A stretch of DNA of 64,000 nucleotides from Pseudoalteromonas luteoviolacea B = ATCC 29581 (GTDB taxonomy: Bacteria > Pseudomonadota > Gammaproteobacteria > Enterobacterales > Alteromonadaceae), in the NCBI GenBank assembly GCA_000333235.1, contig CAPN01000010.1, positions 62,001 through 126,000 on the forward strand, given 5' to 3'. Below are positions 47,021 through 55,037 of the stretch, in pieces. The position numbers and the translations under genes were made by a program. The stretch's first letter is position 1. Each line of letters begins with the position of its first letter. Under the pieces are notes generated by a model, which did no database searches, had not been told where the DNA came from, and saw nothing but the letters and a program-made list of their open reading frames with translations.

Positions 47021-47049
47021 GAACGAAATACAAAATGTTGGGATGGATA

Positions 47050-47997
47050 ATGAATATTACAATCTTAGATGCAAATACCTTCGGAAGAGCCTCTTTAACC
47101 GGTTTTAAAGCGTTAGGTACCGTCAATGTATTTGCTAACACTACTGCGGACCAAATCGTCGATCGTGCAAGAGAAGCTCAAGTAATAGTGACCAACAAAG
47201 TCGTTCTAAACCACGCTATTCTCGCCCAATTACCTGATCTCAAATTAATTTGTGTTGCTGCGACAGGCACCAATAATATCGATCTAGTTGCAGCTAAATC
47301 GTTAGGCATTGCGGTTTGCAATGTGGCGGGATATTCAACGCCTTCGGTTGTTCAACACACCTTCACCTTGCTTGGCAATTTAATGACAAACATGCACGCT
47401 TACATCGCTGATTGTAATAACGGACTCTGGCAACAAAGCGACATGTTTTGCCGATTAGATCACACAATCCAAGAAATAAACAATAAAACGCTACTCATCA
47501 TCGGACACGGAGCACTCGGACAAGCCGTTGCTCAAGTCGCCACAGCATTTGGCGCACATGTGTTAGTTGCTGAACGCAAAGGTGCTAGCACAGTTCGCTC
47601 TGGGCGGATCGCATTCGAAGAAGGTCTTCGTCGAGCTGACATCATAACATTACACTGCCCATTGAATGATGAAACACGAGATTTAATTGACCACACAGAA
47701 TTTAAACTCATGAAACCAAGCGCTCTATTGATAAACACAGCACGAGGTGGGGTTGTGAACGAAACCGCACTCAAAGAAGCGCTCGAAAATAACACCATAG
47801 CCGGAGCGGGTGTTGATGTACTTTCTAAAGAGCCTGCTCAACCCGATAACCCTCTACTTAGTTATTCTGGACACAATCTATTGCTTACTCCCCACACAGC
47901 CTGGGCCAGTCAGGAATCCATAGAGCGTCTGCTAAATGAAATTGTTGAAAACATTCAGGCGTTTTTTGGCCAGCACGCCCGTAATCGAATTGTTTAA
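47050..47997 (+). CDS. D-2-hydroxyacid dehydrogenase family protein
   Basis: NAD(P)-dependent dehydrogenase of the D-isomer 2-hydroxyacid family, 315 residues. The NAD-binding motif is in LLIIGHGALGQAVAQVA (about 143-159); LINTARGGVVNE, GAGVDVLSKEP (catalytic Glu) and the catalytic His in LLTPHTAWAS are present. Hydroxypyruvate or glycerate is a likely substrate in this subgroup, but that cannot be proved here. ATG 47050 fits the family start. It lies just beyond the divergent zntR promoter. Confidence 0.88.
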   Translation: MNITILDANTFGRASLTGFKALGTVNVFANTTADQIVDRAREAQVIVTNKVVLNHAILAQLPDLKLICVAATGTNNIDLVAAKSLGIAVCNVAGYSTPSVVQHTFTLLGNLMTNMHAYIADCNNGLWQQSDMFCRLDHTIQEINNKTLLIIGHGALGQAVAQVATAFGAHVLVAERKGASTVRSGRIAFEEGLRRADIITLHCPLNDETRDLIDHTEFKLMKPSALLINTARGGVVNETALKEALENNTIAGAGVDVLSKEPAQPDNPLLSYSGHNLLLTPHTAWASQESIERLLNEIVENIQAFFGQHARNRIV

Positions 47998-48157
47998 TCA
48001 AGGTCTATTTCCAATCAACATGAAGAACCCGTTCTTAATGCTTTTTCAAAACTGACTAAAATAACTAAAAATTAGTGAAATTATTAAAAAAGTGGCCTTT
48101 TTTTCAAGCTAATTATAGGCTTAAAATTTAAGTATTTGTTTTATAAACAAAAAAACA

Positions 48158-48173
48158 TGGCAAGGCATTTGCT
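48158..48173 (+). promoter_or_regulatory. Sigma-54-like promoter upstream of the DUF3192 gene
   Basis: TGGCAAGGCATTTGCT fits the -24/-12 consensus TGGCACGNNNNTTGCW, with the GG and GC pairs exactly 12 bases apart and a single mismatch. It lies 45 bases before the ATG at 48219, a normal distance for transcription start plus leader. No enhancer site was identified. Confidence 0.55.
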
Positions 48174-48218
48174 TATGCTATAAATAACGTATTAACAAAA
48201 AATAATTAGGGAATAATC

Positions 48219-48599
48219 ATGACTAAAACGCTTATTGCTGCGCTTTTCACTCTGCCATTTCTATCAGGCTGTATTGTTGCTGTTTCAGACGGCGAAGTTG
48301 AACATGGTTGGAGCAACAACTATAGCCATTCTGATTGGAAAACAACACAACGCAATAATCGCGATCAAATTGCCAAATTAACTCTTGGTACAGATTATCA
48401 ATCGGTTGTATCAAAATTTGACACGCCTGATTTTAGTGAGTCACTTGAACAAGGTGATTCCGTGTATCAAATACTTTATTTCGCCACACACAGTAAACAC
48501 TCAGATGGAAAAATAACCAAAGATGAGTGTACGCCGCTGCTGTTTAAGAATGGAAAATTATTTGGCTTTGGCGAATCTGCATTGAAGCAGATCCTATAA
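48219..48599 (+). CDS. DUF3192 family lipoprotein
   Basis: 126 residues with a lipoprotein signal (lipobox LSGC, Cys18) and a DUF3192 domain, resembling SmpA/BamE-like small beta-rich proteins: a conserved LGTDYQSVVSKFDTPDFSE segment, then VYQILYFATH and LLFKNGKLFGFGE. Function unknown; an envelope role is plausible. Monocistronic, with a strong terminator and a sigma-54-like promoter. Confidence 0.82.
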   Translation: MTKTLIAALFTLPFLSGCIVAVSDGEVEHGWSNNYSHSDWKTTQRNNRDQIAKLTLGTDYQSVVSKFDTPDFSESLEQGDSVYQILYFATHSKHSDGKITKDECTPLLFKNGKLFGFGESALKQIL

Positions 48600-48610
48600 A
48601 ACACACTAAA

Positions 48611-48645
48611 AAGAGAAGCGTTCTGCGAGTACGCTTCTCTTTATT
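48611..48645. terminator. Terminator between convergent genes
   Basis: Hairpin AAGAGAAGCGT...ACGCTTCTCTT with TTATT tail, between the DUF3192 gene and the convergent response-regulator gene; A-rich on the other side as well. Confidence 0.85.
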
Positions 48646-49549
48646 ATTCAATAACGGTCAATTCGAAACGACTCTGATTTTCTGCCGTTTTTAGTAGTGC
48701 ATTGTCGGCTTGTGCAAAAACATCCGCGGCTCTATCGGTGTAAACTCCTTTTATCAATACTCCTCCAATACTCAAACTTATGTTGGCACTGATCGGCGAA
48801 GCTTGATGTGGAATTTTTAATGCTTCAACAGCCTCATGCAGCGAGTTTGCACATTGTTCAATTTTACTTGAGTCGAGTCCGGCTATAACAATGGCAAAAC
48901 GAACGCCATCAAAACGAGCCGCAAATGCATCAAACTTCTCAGCTGTGTCTTCTAACACTTGAGCGACTTTGATTAAACAGGCATCGCCTTCGGAGTAGCC
49001 ATGCTTGTCGTTATAGGATTTAAAATAATCTATGCTGATCAACATGAACGCTAAATGCCCATTGGACTGTTTGGCTTGTTGCCACAGCATTGAAAATGAT
49101 TCTTCTAATGCTCGCCGATTAGGTATTTCTGTCAAACCATCAATATTGGCCAACCGCCCTAACAAATCATTTTTCTTTTTTATCGCTAAATGAATACGTA
49201 CTCTGGCTTTAATAATAGCAGGGCTAAAAGGCTTAGTGATGTAGTCCATCGCCCCTAAATCAAGCGCACGCGCTTCATCTTGAAAGCTATTACTGTGCGA
49301 GACGATAATAATGGGAATACTGTAGGTATGAATGTTCGCTTTTAACTGCTCGATAAAGCGATAACCCGATCCTCCTCCCATCTGTACATCGAGTAATACA
49401 AGATCGATGTCGTGTGCTTGAAGTGCTGAGTTCGCTTGTTCAATGGTCGCACACAAATGCACATCATAGTCATCATTTAAGGTGTTTTCTAACACTAATC
49501 GGTTTAACGGATCGTCGTCTACGACGATTATTTGGGCGCTTTTAATCAT
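48644..49549 (-). CDS. Response regulator with degenerate GGDEF domain
   Basis: 301-residue two-domain protein. The receiver (about 5-120) has acidic residues VVDDDP, phospho-acceptor Asp54 in LLDVQMGGG and Lys in ITKPFS. The C-terminal GGDEF domain (about 140-295) keeps the fold (LTEIPNRRALEES, FKSYNDKHGYSEGDACLI), but the signature at 214-218 is DGVRF rather than GGDEF, losing the catalytic acidic residue, so cyclase activity is unlikely. ATG 49549 overlaps the histidine-kinase stop by 8 bases; the two form a coupled pair. Confidence 0.9.
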   Translation of the reverse strand: MIKSAQIIVVDDDPLNRLVLENTLNDDYDVHLCATIEQANSALQAHDIDLVLLDVQMGGGSGYRFIEQLKANIHTYSIPIIIVSHSNSFQDEARALDLGAMDYITKPFSPAIIKARVRIHLAIKKKNDLLGRLANIDGLTEIPNRRALEESFSMLWQQAKQSNGHLAFMLISIDYFKSYNDKHGYSEGDACLIKVAQVLEDTAEKFDAFAARFDGVRFAIVIAGLDSSKIEQCANSLHEAVEALKIPHQASPISANISLSIGGVLIKGVYTDRAADVFAQADNALLKTAENQSRFELTVIE

Positions 49550-52500
49550 TTGTGTCCCCGCAATGCCATCGTATAAATACTCGTGCTTGCTCAAGCCGTG
49601 CCTTTAAAACATCGACATCGCTTCGTTCAAGCTCTCCTGACTTTCCCTGTAGCTCAACTTCTTTTGCTTTAGCGGCTAATCGCTTAAAACCTAAACCTGC
49701 CGCTGTTCCCTTTATATTATGTGAGAGTAATGCAAATTCGCTCGGGTCGTTGCACTTCTCTAATTTTAGTTGTTGTTCACGAATAAGCTTAGCAAATTTA
49801 TGCAACATCACCGTAAGAACATTTGCATCCCCCATCATTTGTTCTAATGCGAATTGCTCATCAAACATTGCTTCTTTAGTTACTATGCATTTGCTCACTT
49901 CACAAATCAATCGTTGTTTTTCAATTGGTTTCGTTACAATACCTGACATACCAGCAGCACTTAGTGCACTGTTATCTTGCAATTGCGTGTCGGCCGTTAA
50001 GGCAACAATTGGGAGATTAACCGCAGAGAAAACTTGCCTAAGTTGCTTGGTAAGCTCAAACCCATCAAGTAACGGCATATGAATATCCATAAAGACTAAA
50101 TCTGGCTGCAACTCACAAATTAAGTCAAAAGCCTCACAAGGATTTTGGCAGGTAATGGCATGCGCCCCAAAATGGCTCAGCATATTCTTTGCAATAGTCA
50201 GGTTAAGTGGGTTATCGTCAACTATCACCACTAGCAAGCCAAATAGCACATCCTCATTGAATTTTCTGGCGCTGTCTAATTCCCCCTGACAAAGTTTGTC
50301 ACACACACTTTGCCAAAAACCTTGAAGCGGAAAAGTATGGAAGGCTGCGTGTTTAAATACAGTTTGCAATTCCTTTTGCACGCATTTAGGGGCGCCTATA
50401 TTAAACTTTCTTTCGGCTAATTGCTGGCTAAGTAAATTCACGTCATCCAAGTTTGGAAATTCATCTAAAAGTAGCCAATCGCCTTCATCCAACTCTATAT
50501 TCGATAAGTCATTTAGCCAAGGTTTTATTTGTGTACTGACATAGTCAGGAAGCATTTGACTGGTCGTAATCATTTGAACTGACGTCAAGAAAGCTGCCCT
50601 GGCTTTTTCTAATGATAATGAAAAGTAAAAGCGACTCCCTTTTTTCACTTCACTCGCCAGTTGAATTTCCCCTCCCATTAACGCCACTTCGTGTTTCACA
50701 ATGGCAAGACCGAGGCCAATTCCATCGAATTTGCGCGTGCTAGAATCATCGCCTTGTGTGAACGCATCAAACAAACGCTCTTGTTCTTCTGACTTAATAC
50801 CAATACCTGAGTCTTCAACAACAAATCGTATCCATTGATGGTGTTCATCTTGTTTTTCGAGTTCAAATGCTAAGGTGACAAAACCCATCGGTGTGAATTT
50901 CACTGCATTGCTGAGCAAGTTGAGCAACACTTGCTTTAATTTATCAATATCGCCTTTCAAACTTGGATGGATCTTTGGGTCAATAACACAATGAAATGCT
51001 AACCCCTTACCTATGCACTGTGCTTCAGTCAGGGTATGGCACGTCTCTACCAACTCCATTAATTTAAAAGGCTCTGAATAAAGTTGGCTTTTTTGACTTT
51101 CGACTTTGGCAAAATCCAAAATACTATTCAACATCGTGAGCAATTGCTTTGCCGAGATCTTGATTTTGTCGGCATGAGCATCAATGTCTTGTTGTTCATT
51201 GGCGCTACGGATCAATTCAGACAAACCCAAAATCGCATTCAGCGGCGTGCGAATTTCATGGCTAATATTCGCAATAAAGCGACTTTTTGCTAATGTTCCC
51301 CGCTCTGCGGCCAATCGAGCATTTGTTAAAGCCGTAATATTTTGGATATGAAGTACAAAATACAGAGGGCGTTGTTGTGCGTCCCAAACTAAACTTGCAC
51401 TTAATTGCAAATGACTCACTGGCGCTTGCTGCTCAATCGTTAAATGTTGAACTTTTTTGCTGTCTTCAAGTAAGTCACTTAGCATTTGCGCTACTTGAGG
51501 ATAATCGTATTCATTAAATAAGTTAGCTAATGGCGTGCCTAACTCAAGGTATTTCGCCCCAAAAAAGCGCCGAACCGCTTTATTTAACTCAATAATAGTC
51601 CCATCAATTGCAACGAGCATAACACCGTTGGCTGCGTATTCGATTGCCGCTCGGAATTTTGATTCTGACTGCTTCAGCGCGGTGACCATAGTATCTAGTT
51701 GCGTTATGTCACGAAGCACGGCCATAGTACCAAGTACTGTTTTTTCGTGATAAAACGGTGCAACCCGTACCTCAAACACTTTCTCCGCAAACGTTACCTT
51801 TTGTTCAATAACCTTATTGTTCACCAACAAATCTCGTTCAAGCTCTAACAGAGTCAGATATTTTGTTGTCAATTCATCGTGTGTGCGGCCAACTAAGTGA
51901 TGTCGAGTAAAACCAAAGAATGATTCAAACGCACGATTACACCCTAAAAAAGATCCATCTATGTTTTTAAAATAAATCAGATCAGGGACACTATCGAGCA
52001 TGGTGTTGAGTAATGCCGCTTGTTTATCTTTCGCTTCAAGGCTGCGCTCTAGTGCACGCGCCTGTTGTTGCAGTTTAGAATCTAAAACTTCGTTGTTTTT
52101 AGATAACTGCTTCAATAATAATTGCTTCTGTTCGATGACCCCTTTGATTTTTTTAAACCAAGGCTGCCAAGCACTTGGTATACGGTAGCTAGGATCCGTA
52201 CCCCGTCCATTTTGTTCCACGAGATAACCAACAAACTGCTCAACCGGTTTAATAAATAAACGCAAACTGAGCCAAAATAAACTGATAGCCATGAGTAACA
52301 AAAATACGACCAGAAAAGCGACTTCGAGCATTAGCTCATAAAAAATCGTTTCTTTGAAATCTGCCTCTGATTCAAAATAGGCAAAGTTGATAGCTCGATT
52401 TGATTTTCTCTCCATGAAAATGCCATTTTTCCATGGCGTAGCGGATGAAGCCTGATTTACGTTCCCCCATGGCTTAAGATCGGCTCGCGCAAAGGTCGAG

Positions 52501-53240
52501 GACGCTAAGAATTCATCGTATTGATTAAAAAGACGAATTTCCCCTTCTGTTAATACACTGCGGTGTAACCATAAACTTAATTTACCGAGATCATATACCA
52601 AGAGAAAGTAACCATTTATTTGATCCTTGCGACGAGTACCGAGCGCAAAGAGTTGGCTATCTCCACTTTGAAGCACCTTGCTCCCTGCCAGCGGATTCAT
52701 TATAAAATCGGGACGAAATTCGTTTTTTAATAATTGAGTCAGTAATTCACTATTTGCAGTGTTATGACGCTTTACAAATACCGTATCGACTTCATTAACG
52801 TAAGCGATTGCCTCTAAAGCCGGAGAAAGAATTAATGCATTAGAAAAAACCGGCCCCAAGGTATAAAGCGATTGCCAATAACTTTGTGACCACGCTTTAT
52901 TGTTTCGTTGACCAAGACCGACTACTTCACCTAAATCGTTATCTAATTTTTGATAATAATACCCATCGTACTGTGCGACTGCGTCACTTGAATCGTTATC
53001 AAACACATACGCAAGTGGCCTTGCCACGGTCAACTCTATACTGGTAAATAAATGCTGCGCACTATCAAGCAATGCTTCTACTTGCCCATTAACAACAAAC
53101 ATTGCGTCTTGACGGTCTTGATAAGCTCGCTCAAGTTTTAAACGGTATAGATGCAAACACAAAATTATCGCCACGATGAGCGGCAATAATACGGCGATGA
53201 TCATCGCCCTTTTATAGTGTTTTAGAGGGGTAAAATGCAT
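49542..53240 (-). CDS. Hybrid sensor histidine kinase (PAS-PAS-HisKA-HATPase-REC-Hpt)
   Basis: Inner-membrane phosphorelay kinase of 1232 residues. TM1 about 13-32, a periplasmic sensor of about 270 residues, TM2 about 300-322, a coiled linker, PAS (about 410-510) and PAS (about 530-630), HisKA with His661 in NISHEIRTP, an HATPase_c domain (GIGIKSEEQERLF and GIGLGLAIVKHE), a degenerate receiver-like region without a phosphoacceptor (about 880-985), a true receiver with Asp1052 in FMDIHMP, and a C-terminal Hpt with His1174 in SHNIKG. The layout resembles BarA/TorS-class kinases. Its ligand is unknown. The gene is followed directly by the coupled response regulator. Confidence 0.92.
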   Translation of the reverse strand: MHFTPLKHYKRAMIIAVLLPLIVAIILCLHLYRLKLERAYQDRQDAMFVVNGQVEALLDSAQHLFTSIELTVARPLAYVFDNDSSDAVAQYDGYYYQKLDNDLGEVVGLGQRNNKAWSQSYWQSLYTLGPVFSNALILSPALEAIAYVNEVDTVFVKRHNTANSELLTQLLKNEFRPDFIMNPLAGSKVLQSGDSQLFALGTRRKDQINGYFLLVYDLGKLSLWLHRSVLTEGEIRLFNQYDEFLASSTFARADLKPWGNVNQASSATPWKNGIFMERKSNRAINFAYFESEADFKETIFYELMLEVAFLVVFLLLMAISLFWLSLRLFIKPVEQFVGYLVEQNGRGTDPSYRIPSAWQPWFKKIKGVIEQKQLLLKQLSKNNEVLDSKLQQQARALERSLEAKDKQAALLNTMLDSVPDLIYFKNIDGSFLGCNRAFESFFGFTRHHLVGRTHDELTTKYLTLLELERDLLVNNKVIEQKVTFAEKVFEVRVAPFYHEKTVLGTMAVLRDITQLDTMVTALKQSESKFRAAIEYAANGVMLVAIDGTIIELNKAVRRFFGAKYLELGTPLANLFNEYDYPQVAQMLSDLLEDSKKVQHLTIEQQAPVSHLQLSASLVWDAQQRPLYFVLHIQNITALTNARLAAERGTLAKSRFIANISHEIRTPLNAILGLSELIRSANEQQDIDAHADKIKISAKQLLTMLNSILDFAKVESQKSQLYSEPFKLMELVETCHTLTEAQCIGKGLAFHCVIDPKIHPSLKGDIDKLKQVLLNLLSNAVKFTPMGFVTLAFELEKQDEHHQWIRFVVEDSGIGIKSEEQERLFDAFTQGDDSSTRKFDGIGLGLAIVKHEVALMGGEIQLASEVKKGSRFYFSLSLEKARAAFLTSVQMITTSQMLPDYVSTQIKPWLNDLSNIELDEGDWLLLDEFPNLDDVNLLSQQLAERKFNIGAPKCVQKELQTVFKHAAFHTFPLQGFWQSVCDKLCQGELDSARKFNEDVLFGLLVVIVDDNPLNLTIAKNMLSHFGAHAITCQNPCEAFDLICELQPDLVFMDIHMPLLDGFELTKQLRQVFSAVNLPIVALTADTQLQDNSALSAAGMSGIVTKPIEKQRLICEVSKCIVTKEAMFDEQFALEQMMGDANVLTVMLHKFAKLIREQQLKLEKCNDPSEFALLSHNIKGTAAGLGFKRLAAKAKEVELQGKSGELERSDVDVLKARLEQARVFIRWHCGDTND

Positions 53241-53299
53241 AAACTGTCCTTGGCAGGCTCACATTACATAGACTATCGAGCCTGCCAAGTTGTGGCAAG

Positions 53300-54703
53300 T
53301 TATAAGTTTTCTTCAGCGAAGGACGCGAGTCGACTGCGGACCACACCATTAAGATTTATCGTTGCACTGCCTTCAAAGTTTTTAAAGCGCTCAACAATGT
53401 AGGTTAACCCCGAGGTCAGCGGAGTAAGGTAATTACTATCAATTTGGGCTAGGTTTCCTGTACAAATGAGCTTTGTTCCCTCACCACACCGAGTGATGAT
53501 CGTTTTAAGTTGCGACGCGCTCAGATTCTGACTTTCATCCAAAATCACAACCGCGTTTTGAATGCTCCGACCACGCATGAAATTGACCGACTTAAACTGG
53601 ATATTGGCTTTCTCCATAATGTAATTTCGACTTGTTGCCGGGCTTTCATCGTTCTTATGCAAAACCTCCAACGTATCGGTGATTGCCGCAAGCCAAGGGG
53701 CCATTTTCTCTTCTTCCGTACCCGGTAAAAAACCTATACTTTCGGCGATTTCTGGTGTGTTACGGGTTACTAAAATTTTGTCGTATATGCGTTTTTCAAT
53801 GATCATCTCCAGTGCACAGGCAAGTGCTAATAAGGTCTTACCGCACCCAGCAGGGCCAGTTAAGATAACCAACTCAATCGATGGATCAAGCAAAGCGTCA
53901 AGGGCCATGCCTTGATAGACATTCTTGGGTTTTACTCCCCATGCGGTTTGATGTAATAAACGCTCAACCCCAAGATCTTTGATGGTAATGTGCTCATTAT
54001 CGAACCCTGTCACACGGGCTGCGAAATGCTCCGTGTCATCAATCAAATATTCATTACAAAACACATCTGGCAATAACGATTTAGGAACATGATGAAATGT
54101 GTCTCTGCCATGCTGTTCTGTTTGACAATCGCCTACGCTTGCCCAAAAATCACCTGTAAATCGTTTAAATCCTGTGCTTAATAATTTAATGTCATCAATT
54201 AATTGGTCGGTGCGATAATCTTCAACGTAATTTAGTCCTGCCCCCTTCGCTTTAAGGCGCATGTTAATATCTTTCGTCACCAATACGACTTTGGCTTTGT
54301 CGTGTTGTTTTTGCATTCTTACCGCGCAATTAATAATCCTATGGTCGTTTTCGTTTCCTGGTAAACCGGAAATGCTATCTGGGTAAAGGTGATCATTGAC
54401 GACGATTAGATGACCTACTTTTGATGGCTTACCATCAAGGCGTTTGTGTGTTGGTAGCATTACCCCCTCTAACATTTCTTCGGGCGATGCGTCTTTTAAC
54501 GCTTCGTCAAGTGCCCTGATTGCCACTCTTGCATCACGGCTGACGTCTCGTTTGCCATCTTTGATGTGATCTAACTCCTCAAGAACCGTCATCGGAATAA
54601 CAACGTCATGTTCTTGAAAAGAAAGAAAGGCGAGAGGATCGTGAAGTAGTACGTTGGTGTCGAGCACATACATTTTATTGTGGTTTTCGGTTGCTTTTCC
54701 CAT
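53300..54703 (-). CDS. PhoH family ATPase with N-terminal PIN domain
   Basis: 467 residues combining a PIN ribonuclease-like domain (YVLDTNVLLHDP at the N-terminus with conserved acidic residues, about 10-145) and a PhoH/PhoH2 P-loop ATPase domain (GPAGCGKTLLAL; VVILDESQNLS) in the C-terminal half. PhoH2-type proteins have RNA helicase and nuclease activity and are linked to RNA decay. ATG 54703 follows a CAGGAG site; the frame extends to 54823 without support. It is divergent from rapA across a 334-base gap. Confidence 0.9.
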   Translation of the reverse strand: MGKATENHNKMYVLDTNVLLHDPLAFLSFQEHDVVIPMTVLEELDHIKDGKRDVSRDARVAIRALDEALKDASPEEMLEGVMLPTHKRLDGKPSKVGHLIVVNDHLYPDSISGLPGNENDHRIINCAVRMQKQHDKAKVVLVTKDINMRLKAKGAGLNYVEDYRTDQLIDDIKLLSTGFKRFTGDFWASVGDCQTEQHGRDTFHHVPKSLLPDVFCNEYLIDDTEHFAARVTGFDNEHITIKDLGVERLLHQTAWGVKPKNVYQGMALDALLDPSIELVILTGPAGCGKTLLALACALEMIIEKRIYDKILVTRNTPEIAESIGFLPGTEEEKMAPWLAAITDTLEVLHKNDESPATSRNYIMEKANIQFKSVNFMRGRSIQNAVVILDESQNLSASQLKTIITRCGEGTKLICTGNLAQIDSNYLTPLTSGLTYIVERFKNFEGSATINLNGVVRSRLASFAEENL

Positions 54704-55037
54704 AGCGCGCTCCTGTCGATTATGAAAAAGTATGCTATACCCATTCACACTGCGGTTGGTGAAACGCATTTCGCCAGCACAACAAAGTAAGTGGCTACAG
54801 TTCAAGTTTAGTCTATTTGTCATAAAAGTCTGTTTGATGACAAAAAACTCTGCTCGACTGCCTAATAAGTGGTCAAAATGTTATTTGAACGTTGCTTTTT
54901 CGATATTACTAAGCAAAAAAAGGATTAGATGCTAACCACGCATATTTCCTGTCATTGCGCAATATTGAACATGCTAAATCGAATAGGTAACATAGCCGCC
55001 TTTTTTCTGTGAAGACATCTGCAAAGACGAGATAACG
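54704..55037. promoter_or_regulatory. Divergent intergenic region phoH / rapA
   Basis: About 334 bases with no convincing gene on either strand. It presumably holds two divergent promoters. No operator or structured RNA was identified. Confidence 0.5.

Noticed and set aside
49552..50082. 176-codon plus-strand open frame opposite the hybrid kinase
   Set aside because: Antisense to the Hpt and receiver domains, with Ser/Cys-rich composition typical of a shadow frame.
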